Source of the DNA: an uncultured Draconibacterium sp.
Lineage (GTDB): Bacteria > Bacteroidota > Bacteroidia > Bacteroidales > Prolixibacteraceae
Length of the DNA: 64,000 nucleotides
Reading direction: 5' to 3'
Assembly (NCBI RefSeq): GCF_963676815.1
Contig: NZ_OY781365.1
Span: forward strand, 930,001 to 994,000
Under the pieces are notes generated by a model. That model ran no database searches. It was not told the DNA's origin and saw nothing but the letters and a program-made list of their open reading frames with translations. Shown piece by piece: positions 41,447 to 50,638 of the stretch; positions within the stretch are counted from its first letter, which is position 1; each line of letters begins with the position of its first letter. The translations under genes and the position numbers were made by a program.

Positions 41447-42332
41447 TAGGGAACCGGCGCTTTACAAGGTTTACAAATTTAAGACTGGTTTCGGTCTTTT
41501 TCCATTTAAAATTCTCCTGCAAATAGCTTACTGCCTGTTGAATGTCTCTCAAATTATCTAAATCAACAACTGTTTTTGTAAAGGTTTCGGCGTTCCCGCC
41601 AAACAACTCGCGGATATACTGATAACGGTCGTTAATTCCAATGGCAGCCTGAATGCTTTTTACCGGGCTGTTCGATATTTTGTATTCCAGTTTTTTATCG
41701 TCGTTGCCACTCAGCAGGTCGTTTACCGACTTTTCTTTTATTGCCCGGTCGCCAATCCGGTTGCTCACTTCTTTCGGCTCGTCTTCATCTGCCTCTTCTG
41801 CTTCTTCAACCTTGTCTTTGGCTTCCTCCTGCTCCTCCGGCGCTTCCGTAATTTCCTGCTCTTTTTCGTCTTCAACTTCCGGAGCAGGTTCTTCTTTTTC
41901 ATCCTCCTTTTCTTCAACAGCAGACTCTTCCACTGCCTCAGCTTCTATTTCCGATTGCAAAGCCTCCACTTCTTCTTTAACCGATTCAATCGAGTTTTCT
42001 TCCTGCTTTAGCTCCTCCTCAAAATCCGACAATGATTTTAAACTTTCCTGTTCTGCTGCCGAAAGAGTTGTTTGTGTTGTAACCGAACTTTCGATCTCTT
42101 TAACAACCGGTTCTGCTGATTCTTCTTTTACGATGGGATTTGGAACAATAACCCGTTGTGCCGGAATATCTTTTTCGCTTAACAACTGAATAATGTGTTT
42201 TGCCCCACTAAAACGAGTGCGGATAAATTCCATTTCCAGCTCATCAAAACCTTCGGTGCCTTTCTCGGCAAACAATTCTTCTATTTCCGAAATATCTTTG
42301 TGAAGAAACTTAAATAACTTTTTATTGTCCAT
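41439..42332 (-). CDS. Hypothetical protein with a long acidic linker
   Basis: This 297-aa protein has three parts: a small N-terminal helical domain (about 1-65, LFKFLHKDISEIEELFAEKG), a Glu/Ala/Val-rich low-complexity linker (about 70-195) and a C-terminal helical domain (about 200-297). The C-terminal segment INDRYQYIRELFGGN, followed by LQENFKWKK, is well ordered and likely conserved. No signal peptide or membrane helix is present. It is cotranscribed with rsmI (8-nt overlap). Similar acidic-linker proteins occur in Bacteroidota beside rsmI/tdk, but no function is known to me. Confidence 0.75.
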   Translation of the reverse strand: MDNKKLFKFLHKDISEIEELFAEKGTEGFDELEMEFIRTRFSGAKHIIQLLSEKDIPAQRVIVPNPIVKEESAEPVVKEIESSVTTQTTLSAAEQESLKSLSDFEEELKQEENSIESVKEEVEALQSEIEAEAVEESAVEEKEDEKEEPAPEVEDEKEQEITEAPEEQEEAKDKVEEAEEADEDEPKEVSNRIGDRAIKEKSVNDLLSGNDDKKLEYKISNSPVKSIQAAIGINDRYQYIRELFGGNAETFTKTVVDLDNLRDIQQAVSYLQENFKWKKTETSLKFVNLVKRRFPNG

Positions 42333-42469
42333 TCATCCAAGCTTTTAACGCAATGTTGGTAAATTAATCGTGCTTTACAGTGCCCAAACAAAGCTGTAAA
42401 TTTTATTTTTGTAAAAGTAGTAAATTAAATACCCTGTAAGAAAAGTATTTCTAAAAAGAGTAACGATAA

Positions 42470-43048
42470 ATGTTTATAGAAAGAGATGTAAACAGCCATA
42501 AAAAAGTTGGCACCATTGAAGTTGTTGCCGGATCGATGTTTTCGGGGAAGACTGAAGAATTGATTCGACGGCTTAAACGTGCCAAAATTGCGAAACAAAA
42601 GGTAGAAATTTACAAACCGATGGTTGATCTTCGTTACTCGGAAACCGAAGTGGTTTCGCACGACGAAAATGCCATTCACTCTACTCCGGTTGAAAACTCG
42701 GCGAATATATTACTTCTGGCCGGCGATGTTGATGTGATTGGAATTGATGAAGCACAGTTTTTCGACAAAGGACTGATTAATGTGGTAAATCAATTGGCCA
42801 ATATGGGAATTCGCGTGATTATTGCCGGACTAGACATGGATTTTAAAGGCGAACCATTTGGGCCTATTCCAGGCCTTATGGCAGTTGCTGATTACGTAAC
42901 AAAAGTGCATGCAATTTGTGTTCGTTGCGGAAGTATTGCACAATTCTCTCATCGTCTTTCGGAAAAAGAGCAGGTGGTTTTGCTGGGCGAAAAAGACATT
43001 TACGAACCACTTTGCCGAAGCTGTTACAACAAAGCACACAAAGAATAA
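42470..43048 (+). CDS. tdk: Thymidine kinase
   Basis: Tdk phosphorylates thymidine (and deoxyuridine) with ATP in the salvage route to dTMP. The 192-aa product is a class II (tetrameric, type-I-fold) enzyme with the P-loop GSMFSGKTEELIRR at about 22-35, the Walker B-like GIDEAQFFD, and two Cys pairs for structural zinc (CVRCG and CRSC). A -7 box TATTTTTG lies at 42404-42411 without a clear -33. Its stop TAA overlaps the start of murF-alr by one base (TAATG), so the two are translationally coupled. Confidence 0.95.
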   Translation: MFIERDVNSHKKVGTIEVVAGSMFSGKTEELIRRLKRAKIAKQKVEIYKPMVDLRYSETEVVSHDENAIHSTPVENSANILLLAGDVDVIGIDEAQFFDKGLINVVNQLANMGIRVIIAGLDMDFKGEPFGPIPGLMAVADYVTKVHAICVRCGSIAQFSHRLSEKEQVVLLGEKDIYEPLCRSCYNKAHKE

Positions 43049-45516
43049 TGATCAATTTAACGGCAAAACAAATAAGTGCCGTTTTGAATGGTGAGTTTTT
43101 CGCTTCCTCATCGTTTCAGGATTATACTATTTCTGAAATAATTACCGACAGCCGGACTTTCTTCAGCGGATCAAACGTAGCATTTATTGCGTTAACAGGG
43201 CCGGTTTTTAACGGGCACAATTACATTGCTCAACTTCGCAAAAAAGGTGTACAGATTTTTATTGTTTCCGACAAGAATTTTGTAGACAATGAAGCCAGCT
43301 ACATTTTGGTAAAAAACACCGGGTTTGCACTCCAACAACTGGCAGCATATAACCGAAAACAATTTTTGCAACCTGTTATTGGAATTACCGGAAGCAATGG
43401 AAAAACCATCGTTAAAGAGTGGCTGTACGATCTGCTTTCAACTGAGTTGAAAATTGTACGAAGCCCGAAAAGTTACAACTCGCAGGTTGGAGTTCCTCTG
43501 TCGGCATTGCTGATTGATACACAATACGATCTGGCCCTATTAGAAGCCGGCATTTCGAAACCCGACGAAATGCAAAAGCTGGCACCAATCGTTCAGCCCG
43601 ACATTGGTATTCTTACTAATATTGGTGATGCGCACCAGGAAAACTTTCGCTCGCTGGACGAAAAGCTGAACGAAAAACTTAAACTTTTTACCAGTGCAAA
43701 AAAGATGGTGTTTCGGTCGGATCGCGAGTACTCAAAAAGTATAGCAGAGTTTTGCTTTCAAAAGGATATTGAACCTATCAGCTGGTCGTTGAAAAACGAC
43801 AATACAGAAATCCAGTTTGAATGCAAAATAAAATCGTCTGACAGTGATATTGAGGCTATAATTAACGAAGAACATTATTCATTCACGATTCCGTTTACCG
43901 ATGATTCGGCTATTGAAAACGCCTGTCATTGTTTTGCTACCATAATTGCGTTAGAGAAAAATCCGAAAGATTTCCTGGTACAATTCAGTAAACTGCAACC
44001 GGTGGCCATGCGCCTCGAAATTAAACAAGGCATAAACAACTGCCTGCTGATTAACGATTATTATAACTCGGATTTAAACTCGCTAAGTATTGCCTTGTCG
44101 GTACTCAAACAACAAGCGGCCAAAAGTCATTTGCATAAACACGTAATCTTATCCGACATTCAGCAAACAGGTATTGAAACGGCAGAATTATATTCAAAAG
44201 TAAATCAACTTTTGCAGGAATGGGGCATCAATAAACTCACCGGAATTGGAGAGGCCTTGTACAAACACCAGCATATTTTTAAACTGGAAAGCGAGTTTTA
44301 TTCCAACCGCCACGAGTTTGAAAAACACTTTGCTCGCAGCAACTATTCCTCATCTGCCATTTTATTGAAAGGAGCACGACAATTTGAGTTTGAAAAGATT
44401 TCGTCGTTACTACAACAAAAGGCGCATCAAACGGTGTTGGAGATCAACCTAAATGCCTTGGTGCACAACCTGAATACTTTCCGAAAGTTGCTGCATCTGG
44501 AAACAAAAATAATGGTGATGGTAAAAGCATTTTCGTATGGCAGCGGCGATGTAGAAATTGCACAGCTTTTACAACACCAAAATGTAGATTATCTGGCGGT
44601 GGCAGTGGCCGACGAAGGTGTTCAACTGCGAAATGCAGGAATCACAATTCCAATCGTGGTGATGAACCCGGAGCACGACAGTTTTCAGAATATGATTGAT
44701 TTTAACCTGGAACCCAATATTTACAGCCTCCAACTTTTGCAGCAATTTGAGGCGGCAGTAACGGAATTTGGCATCACGAATTTCCCGATCCATGTAAAAA
44801 TTGATACCGGCATGAACCGCCTCGGCCTGAAAACCGAAAAAGAGATCGAGCAAGTAATTGAATTTATTGTAAAAACCAAGCACTTAAATATTCAATCGGT
44901 TTTTTCGCACCTTGCCGGAAGCGACGACCAAGAGCTGGATGATTTCACCCACCAACAATTCGAACGGTTTGCACACTTATCGGGCTTGATTGAAAAAGCC
45001 TTTAAATATAAAATCGACAAACACATTTTAAACTCAGCCGGCATTGAGCGTTTTCCCAATCATCAAATGAATATGGTGCGATTGGGAATTGGCCTTTACG
45101 GTATTTCGCAAACAGGGTTACAACTACAGCAAATCAGCACGCTAAGGACCACTGTTTCGCAGGTTAAAACAATCGAATCAAACGAAACTATTGGCTACAA
45201 CCGAAGAGGAAAAGTGCAACATCAGAGTCGGGTGGCTGTTGTTCCGATGGGATATGCCGACGGCATAAACCGCAGGCTGGGAAACGGCCTGGGAAGCGCT
45301 TTTATTAACGGACAAGAAGCAAGAATGATTGGCAATATTTGCATGGATATGCTAATGCTCGATGTTACAAACCTCGATGTTAGCCCGGGTGATACGGTAG
45401 AGATTTTCGGGCCAAACATTTCCATTTCAACATTGGCGCAACTGCTCGAAACTATTCCATATGAAATTTTAACTGGTATTTCGCAGCGCGTAAAACGGGT
45501 GTATTTGCAGGAATAA
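43048..45516 (+). CDS. murF-alr: MurF-alanine racemase fusion
   Basis: This is one polypeptide of 822 aa from ATG 43048 (MINLTAKQISAVLNGEFF); the frame extends upstream inside tdk but that part is not MurF-like. Residues 1 to about 455 are MurF (UDP-MurNAc-tripeptide:D-Ala-D-Ala ligase), with the ATP loop GITGSNGKTIVKEW and the lid/C-terminal domains. Residues about 460-822 are a PLP alanine racemase, with the PLP Lys in MVKAFSYGSG, a conserved HVKIDTGMNRLG, and the substrate Tyr in NETIGYNR. The fusion links D-Ala production to use of D-Ala-D-Ala made by Ddl and is typical of Bacteroidota. In the MurF loop the usual GK[TS]T is GKTI. Confidence 0.93.
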   Translation: MINLTAKQISAVLNGEFFASSSFQDYTISEIITDSRTFFSGSNVAFIALTGPVFNGHNYIAQLRKKGVQIFIVSDKNFVDNEASYILVKNTGFALQQLAAYNRKQFLQPVIGITGSNGKTIVKEWLYDLLSTELKIVRSPKSYNSQVGVPLSALLIDTQYDLALLEAGISKPDEMQKLAPIVQPDIGILTNIGDAHQENFRSLDEKLNEKLKLFTSAKKMVFRSDREYSKSIAEFCFQKDIEPISWSLKNDNTEIQFECKIKSSDSDIEAIINEEHYSFTIPFTDDSAIENACHCFATIIALEKNPKDFLVQFSKLQPVAMRLEIKQGINNCLLINDYYNSDLNSLSIALSVLKQQAAKSHLHKHVILSDIQQTGIETAELYSKVNQLLQEWGINKLTGIGEALYKHQHIFKLESEFYSNRHEFEKHFARSNYSSSAILLKGARQFEFEKISSLLQQKAHQTVLEINLNALVHNLNTFRKLLHLETKIMVMVKAFSYGSGDVEIAQLLQHQNVDYLAVAVADEGVQLRNAGITIPIVVMNPEHDSFQNMIDFNLEPNIYSLQLLQQFEAAVTEFGITNFPIHVKIDTGMNRLGLKTEKEIEQVIEFIVKTKHLNIQSVFSHLAGSDDQELDDFTHQQFERFAHLSGLIEKAFKYKIDKHILNSAGIERFPNHQMNMVRLGIGLYGISQTGLQLQQISTLRTTVSQVKTIESNETIGYNRRGKVQHQSRVAVVPMGYADGINRRLGNGLGSAFINGQEARMIGNICMDMLMLDVTNLDVSPGDTVEIFGPNISISTLAQLLETIPYEILTGISQRVKRVYLQE

Positions 45517-45519
45517 AAA

Positions 45520-45547
45520 AATGCCACCTGATTTCTCAAGCGGCATT
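45520..45547. terminator. Bidirectional terminator
   Basis: AATGCCACCTGA and TCAAGCGGCATT form a stem with two mismatches and a TTTC loop. A- and T-runs flank it. It separates murF-alr from the convergent Crp-family gene. Confidence 0.75.
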
Positions 45548-45569
45548 CGCAATATTTTTATTAAAACTA

Positions 45570-46271
45570 TTATCCCAATTTACTGATACGCTCCAGGCGG
45601 GTAGCGTCCAGAATCCGAATTTTCCTACCATCAATAGCAATCACCTTTTCGCTGGCAAAAGTTGATAGTGTGCGAATAGCATTCGAAGTAGTCATGTTCG
45701 AAAGATTAGCAATATCTTCACGCGAAAGGAATGCTTTCAAAGTTGTTCCATCGTTTTCAAATCCATACTTATCTTTCAGCAGAATTAGCGACTCGGCCAA
45801 ACGTCCACGGATATGTTTTTGTGTTAACGTAACCGTTCTTGCATTCGAAAAACCAAGTTCTTTCGACAGTTTACTAATTATACGAAATGCAAAGTCGGTA
45901 TTTTTTAATGCGCGGTTGAAAATAAAATCCGGGCTAATGGTACAAACAAGCGATTCTTCGAGAGTTACAGCCGATCCGTTGTGTGTTTCGTCGGCAAGTA
46001 GGGCGCGATAACCAATCAAGCCCAAAGGTTTCGTCATTCGAATAATTTGCTCTCTTCCTCCTACACCTTCTTTAAAAATCTTAACTTTTCCGTCAATCAG
46101 CACCAAAAATCCGTTGGGTTTATCGCCTTCCTTATAAATAAATTCATTCTTTTTGTACTGCGAGAGAGAAATATGATGTTGTAGTTCATCTTTATCTTCC
46201 TGCCCCAACAAATAAAATATTGATTTCTGATTCTCAACTAGATCTCTAAGTCCAATATCTGAATTTAACAT
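45570..46271 (-). CDS. Crp/Fnr-family transcription regulator
   Basis: The 233-aa product has a cyclic-nucleotide-binding-type beta barrel at about 20-135 (YKKNEFIYKEGDKPNGFLVL, then GKVKIFKEG) and a Crp-type winged helix at about 150-222 (RGRLAESLILL, SREDIANLSNMTTSNAIRTL). No Cys cluster for an Fe-S centre is present, and the Arg/Ser pair that binds cAMP phosphate is not obvious, so the effector is unknown. DNA recognition by this family uses TGAC/TGTGA half-sites like those found before susC. The gene is monocistronic. Confidence 0.9.
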   Translation of the reverse strand: MLNSDIGLRDLVENQKSIFYLLGQEDKDELQHHISLSQYKKNEFIYKEGDKPNGFLVLIDGKVKIFKEGVGGREQIIRMTKPLGLIGYRALLADETHNGSAVTLEESLVCTISPDFIFNRALKNTDFAFRIISKLSKELGFSNARTVTLTQKHIRGRLAESLILLKDKYGFENDGTTLKAFLSREDIANLSNMTTSNAIRTLSTFASEKVIAIDGRKIRILDATRLERISKLG

Positions 46272-46410
46272 ATACCCGTCTGTATGTTTTACAGCATCAA
46301 AGCTAAAAAAAATTGTTAAAATTGACTCTTTTTTAACAGTTATTTTACGTCAAAAAGGAATAATATCATTAACAATTCGGACGAAACCTGTTGATAAGGA
46401 AATTATGCAA

Positions 46411-48054
46411 CTAATAACGGGCAACCAGCGGCATTTTGCGGCCAAAGCCAAAAGCTTTTGAACTTACTCTTAAAATAGGTGCGGCCTGAAAACGTTTGTA
46501 TTCATTCATATTAACCATTCTGATTACTCTACGAACCACTGCCTCATCGTAGCCCAGTGCCGCTATTTCCTTTGGCGACTTGTTTAGTTCGATGTAATTA
46601 AAAAGCATGTCATCCAGCTCTTCGTACTCGGGCAACGAATCCGTATCTTTTTGGTCGGGGCGCAATTCGGCAGATGGTGGTTTAACAATGGTATTCTCCG
46701 GAATAACTTCGCCGTCTTTATTCATAAACCGCGACAGTTTGAATACATCCAGTTTGTACACATCGCCAAGCACAGCAAGGCCACCATTCATGTCGCCATA
46801 CAATGTACCATACCCTACTGCACACTCACTTTTGTTGGTGGTATTTAACAGAATATGACCAAACTTATTCGAAATCGCCATCATATAAATTCCACGGGCA
46901 CGGGCCTGAATATTTTCTTCGGTAACATCGGGCGAACGGCCTTCGAATAGCGGCGACAAAGCATTTTCAAACTGATCGACCGCCGACTGTATATTCACTA
47001 CATCGTAACGAATACCAAGGTTTTCAGCCAGCTCGCGAGCATCGTTTACACTATGGTCCGATGAATATTTCGATGGCATTAACAACACGCGCACATTTTC
47101 GGCACCAAGCGCACGAACGGCAAGCACAACAGTTACTGCCGAATCGATTCCGCCCGATAAACCAAGTGTTGCTTGCTTAAAACCCATCTTTTTAAAATAG
47201 TCGCGAATGCCCAGCACCAGCGCATCGTGTATTTTCTCGATGTAATCAACCTTTTCCTGTAGCTCTTTTTCGCCCAGCGAAGTAGTATCCAGCACCAAAG
47301 AATCTTCCTCGAAATATTTCAGTTCTTTTACAATTTCGCCAGTGGCATCGATGTACACCGATCCACCATCAAAAACCAACTCGGTTTGTGCACCAACCTG
47401 GTTGCAATACAAAATTGGGATGCCGTAATTTTTGGCTTTAGTAATGAGCACATTTTTGCGCCAGCCTTCCTGGTTATACGAAAATGGCGATGCCGAAAGA
47501 TTTACCACAAAATCGGGTTTTAACTTTGCCAGCTCTTCCATTGGCGAAACGGAATATAGCTTGTCTTTACCAAATTCGTTGGCCGTTGGTTGCTCGTCCC
47601 ACAAATCTTCGCAAATGGTTACGGCAATTTTCTCGCCTTTGTATTCTACTAAACTAAACTCGCGGTTAGGCTCAAAATGGCGGTATTCATCAAAAATATC
47701 GTAGGTAGGCAGCAGTGTTTTGTTGTGGCTGCTTTTTATTTCGCCATCGGCCAGAAAAAGTGCCGAGTTAAAAAGCTTTTTACCACGTTCGTGCTGGTTA
47801 ATACGAGGCGCACCAACCAAAGCAGCAATACCGTGGCAGTGTTTTGCAATTTCGGCAACGGCATCGTCGGCTTTGGCAATAAACTCTTTTTTCTCTAACA
47901 AATCGTGCGGGTAATACCCCGTTACCGACAATTCGGAAAAAACTACCAGATCAACGTCAGCCTCTTTCAGGCGGTTGATCTCTGCAATAATCTTCGACGC
48001 ATTTCCTTCAAAATCGCCGATGGTATAATTTAACTGGGCCAGTGCAACTTTCAT
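46411..48054 (-). CDS. nadE: Glutamine-dependent NAD+ synthetase
   Basis: The last step of NAD synthesis: deamido-NAD, glutamine and ATP give NAD+. The 547-aa product has an N-terminal nitrilase-type glutaminase (about 1-260), with Glu in FSELSVTGYYP, Lys in HNKTLLPTYDIFDE and the nucleophile Cys in TICEDLWDE. A C-terminal synthetase domain follows, with the PP-loop GLSGGIDSAV at about 300 and NTTNKSE. It is divergent from gldB, the same neighbourhood reported for Flavobacterium gliding genes, where it probably reflects ancestral order. Confidence 0.95.
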   Translation of the reverse strand: MKVALAQLNYTIGDFEGNASKIIAEINRLKEADVDLVVFSELSVTGYYPHDLLEKKEFIAKADDAVAEIAKHCHGIAALVGAPRINQHERGKKLFNSALFLADGEIKSSHNKTLLPTYDIFDEYRHFEPNREFSLVEYKGEKIAVTICEDLWDEQPTANEFGKDKLYSVSPMEELAKLKPDFVVNLSASPFSYNQEGWRKNVLITKAKNYGIPILYCNQVGAQTELVFDGGSVYIDATGEIVKELKYFEEDSLVLDTTSLGEKELQEKVDYIEKIHDALVLGIRDYFKKMGFKQATLGLSGGIDSAVTVVLAVRALGAENVRVLLMPSKYSSDHSVNDARELAENLGIRYDVVNIQSAVDQFENALSPLFEGRSPDVTEENIQARARGIYMMAISNKFGHILLNTTNKSECAVGYGTLYGDMNGGLAVLGDVYKLDVFKLSRFMNKDGEVIPENTIVKPPSAELRPDQKDTDSLPEYEELDDMLFNYIELNKSPKEIAALGYDEAVVRRVIRMVNMNEYKRFQAAPILRVSSKAFGFGRKMPLVARY

Positions 48055-48193
48055 TTTTCAAAATTAGCCGGAAGCGCGATGTGCGAAATCCGAAGTTTGT
48101 TTTCAATGTAATGACGATTGCAAATCTCCAATTTTTAGTTCAGTTTTGCAATAAATAAGAAGTGTAAGCGTAATGATTTAAATTTCTTGTAAA

Positions 48194-49210
48194 ATGAAGT
48201 GGACAAAAGCATTGGTTTTTATGGGCGCAATTGCCCTGATTTTCTTTTCATGCAAACGAAATCCGTTGAAAGTAAATATTTCGGATATAGACGCCGAAGT
48301 GGAAGTAGTGCAGTTTGGTGAGCAACTTTTTAACCTGGAAGGGAAAGATACCCTGCAAACGCTTACCGAATTGAGCAACGCCTACCCCGATTTTTTTAAC
48401 CTGTACACCTACCGCGTTATACAGGTGGGCGGAATTGGCGACGACGATTTTCCGCACATGATGAGCCTGTTTTTAACCGACAGCCTGATTCAGGACGTGA
48501 AACTAAAAACCGACTCGGTGTTTCCAAGCCTGAAAAAACTGGAGAAAGACCTTACAAAAGCTTTTAAATATTACAGCTACCATTTCCCGGATAAAGAATT
48601 GCCAACTATTTACACCTATATTTCGGGCTTTAACCAATCGGTGGTTACGGCTGAAAATATTATTGGCATTAGCCTCGACAAATACCTGGGGCGCAATTGC
48701 AAATACTACCAGCAACTTAGCACCACGCCGCAATATAAAATACAGAATATGCACAAAGATAAAATACTGTCGGACGTGGCGTTGGCGTGGGGAATTACCG
48801 AATTTGAACACGAAGACCGCGCAACCAATCTGCTGGGCAATATGGTTGAAAAAGGCAAACTGATGTACCTTGTTGATGCCATGCTGCCCGGGATGGAAGA
48901 CTCGCTGAAAATTGGCTACACCACGCAGCAACTGGAGTGGTGCCAAATGAACGAACCGCAAATGTGGACTTACCTTATTGAGCACGAAATGCTGTACACC
49001 AGCAAACGCATGGATATAATCCGCTACATTAACCCGGCACCATCAACCAGTGGTTTTCCGCTCGATTCGCCCGGAAGAACCGGCGTGTGGATTGGCTGGC
49101 AAATTGTGCGGCAATACATGAAAAAACACCCTGAGGTAACCGTGCCGGAGTTGATGGCCAATTACGATTTTCAGCAGATTTTGAACGATTCGGGGTATAA
49201 TCCGGAATAA
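48194..49210 (+). CDS. gldB: GldB-family lipoprotein
   Basis: This 338-aa lipoprotein has the signal MKWTKALVFMGAIALIFFSC and is followed by a globular domain of the GldB type: FGEQLFNLEG, LSNAYPDFFNLYTYRVI, DKYLGRNCKYY, the HExxH-like helix TYLIEHEMLYTS, and GRTGVWIGWQIVRQY near the C-terminus. GldB is essential for gliding and type IX secretion-linked functions in Flavobacterium. In non-gliding Bacteroidota it persists with an unclear role. Divergence from nadE supports the call. No gldC or other gld gene follows; the next 460 bp hold a 42-bp repeat array. Confidence 0.88.
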   Translation: MKWTKALVFMGAIALIFFSCKRNPLKVNISDIDAEVEVVQFGEQLFNLEGKDTLQTLTELSNAYPDFFNLYTYRVIQVGGIGDDDFPHMMSLFLTDSLIQDVKLKTDSVFPSLKKLEKDLTKAFKYYSYHFPDKELPTIYTYISGFNQSVVTAENIIGISLDKYLGRNCKYYQQLSTTPQYKIQNMHKDKILSDVALAWGITEFEHEDRATNLLGNMVEKGKLMYLVDAMLPGMEDSLKIGYTTQQLEWCQMNEPQMWTYLIEHEMLYTSKRMDIIRYINPAPSTSGFPLDSPGRTGVWIGWQIVRQYMKKHPEVTVPELMANYDFQQILNDSGYNPE

Positions 49211-49282
49211 GATAGCCGGTAGTTGGCAGTGGCTGTAGGCAGGCAATGCAGAGCCGCATTGGCCAACGGAATTTCTTGTTTC

Positions 49283-49547
49283 CCGAACTTTTGCGGAACA
49301 AGAACAAACGTATTTTTTTGCTTCACGAACTTTTTCGACAGGGTAGCAAACTATTTTTTTTGCTTCCCGAACTTTTGCGGCAGGGTAGCAAAGATGTTTT
49401 TTTGCCTCCCGAACTTTTGCGGCAGGGTAGCAAAGGTGTTTTTTTCCTTGCTGAAGTTTTTCGGCAGGGTAGCCAACTTGTTTTTTGCTTGCCAAAGTTT
49501 TTCGGCAGAGTAGCCAACTTGTTTTCTCACTTCCCGAAGTTTTTCGG
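49283..49547. repeat. Seven hairpin units phased at about 42 bp
   Basis: Fourteen-base inverted repeats of consensus CCGAASTTTTKCGG start at 49283, 49325, 49367, 49409, 49451, 49492 and 49534 (steps 42, 42, 42, 42, 41, 42). Spacers share CAGGGTAGCAAA and a T-run. Because 42 is a multiple of three, both strands stay open in several frames and read as 14-residue repeats, but no start, signal or base bias supports a gene. It fills the gap between gldB and the DUF1080 terminator. Confidence 0.8.
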
Positions 49548-49623
49548 CAAGGCAGCAAACGCTTTTGCTGGTAGAGGCAGATTTTTAACGAACTGAAAAG
49601 AGCGGTAAAACCAGCAAACAAAA

Positions 49624-49648
49624 AAGCCCGGCATAAAAACTACCGGGC
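49624..49648 (-). terminator. Terminator of the DUF1080 gene
   Basis: GCCCGG (49626-49631) pairs with CCGGGC (49643-49648), followed on the minus strand by TTTTTTGTTT. Confidence 0.8.
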
Positions 49649-49671
49649 CATTCATTATCAGCTAAAAAAGC

Positions 49672-50433
49672 TTAATAATTCATTTCTTTAATTTTAATGT
49701 TGCGGAACCAAACGTTGTCTCCGTGGTCTTGCAAAGCAATAACACCTTCTTTAGCAACATTTGCCCAGTCAGGATTTAATCCGGGGAATTTTGATCCGGC
49801 AACCAGTTCTTTCCAGTCGTCAGTCCACAAGTGATATTCTACAACTGTTTCGCCATTTTGCTTGTGAACAACAGTGCCGTTGTAACAAATAATTTCAACC
49901 GTATTCCATCCACCTGCAGGTTTTGCATTCTGCGGTTTTGCAGGAATCAGGTCGTACAACGAACCGGCTTTGCGGTTACCGTCTTTTCCGAGCAATGCAT
50001 CAGGGTGACGCTCGTTATCCAGCACCTGCATTTCAGGAGCCGTTTTGTAAATAGGCCATCCTTTGTGCTCTTTTCCCAGGTAAAAAATACCAGAGTTTCC
50101 GCCTTCTGCAATTTTCCACTCCATTTTCAGGTGGAAGTTCGAGTATTCTTTGGTAGTGATGATATCGCCACCATCGCGTGCTCCGGCTTCGCCCTGTCCC
50201 GATGCTTTACAGTGCAGAGTTCCGTCAACAACTTCCCATCCTGTTGGAAAATGGTCTTTGTTGTTACCGCGCCATCCTTCGCTGGTTTTGCCATCAAAAA
50301 GCAATACCCAACCTTCTTCCTTTTCTTTTTTTGTTAATTGGTTTAAACCGGCCGAACCTCCTGTTTTTGTACTCTTACACGAGATGGAAAACACCAAGGC
50401 AGTAGCCATTAAAAGTGAAAAAAACTTTCTCAT
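49672..50433 (-). CDS. DUF1080 (3-keto-disaccharide hydrolase family) lipoprotein
   Basis: The start is ATG 50433 (MRKFFSLLMATALVFSISC), a clear lipoprotein signal, giving 253 aa; 40 codons upstream in frame are not signal-like. The mature part is a single concanavalin-like DUF1080 domain: EGWVLLFDGKTSEGWRG, FHLKMEWKIAEGGNSGIFYLG, MQVLDNERHPDALLG, IALQDHGDNVWFRNIKIKE. Family members hydrolyse 3-keto-glycosides or bind glycans in the periplasm or on the surface. No dehydrogenase partner is adjacent, so the exact substrate is open. It is divergent from pfkA. Confidence 0.92.
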   Translation of the reverse strand: MRKFFSLLMATALVFSISCKSTKTGGSAGLNQLTKKEKEEGWVLLFDGKTSEGWRGNNKDHFPTGWEVVDGTLHCKASGQGEAGARDGGDIITTKEYSNFHLKMEWKIAEGGNSGIFYLGKEHKGWPIYKTAPEMQVLDNERHPDALLGKDGNRKAGSLYDLIPAKPQNAKPAGGWNTVEIICYNGTVVHKQNGETVVEYHLWTDDWKELVAGSKFPGLNPDWANVAKEGVIALQDHGDNVWFRNIKIKEMNY

Positions 50434-50638
50434 TTCTATTACATTTAATTGGTTAAAGATTAAAATGTCATTTTTCAAACGACCCGCGAATGTACAAAAA
50501 TTGTTAGAACGGTTTTTTATCCCTGTTAAAAAAGAAAACGTGAATAAAGGCATTTAGCATGCTCTTTACACCGTTTTTATAAAGTTCTTTTGTAAATTCG
50601 ATTATTAATAAGATTAAGTTGAATAAAAATTAGTTGAT

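Noticed and set aside
42916..43047. Extending murF-alr upstream through the tdk gene
   Set aside because: The frame is open, but the first 44 residues are a shadow of tdk; MurF homology begins at ATG 43048, which overlaps the tdk stop by one base.
49043..49621. Minus-strand 192-codon and plus-strand 96- and 116-codon frames over the 42-bp array
   Set aside because: They are 14-residue repeats open in several frames on both strands at once, and they overlap the end of gldB. Nothing favours one frame.
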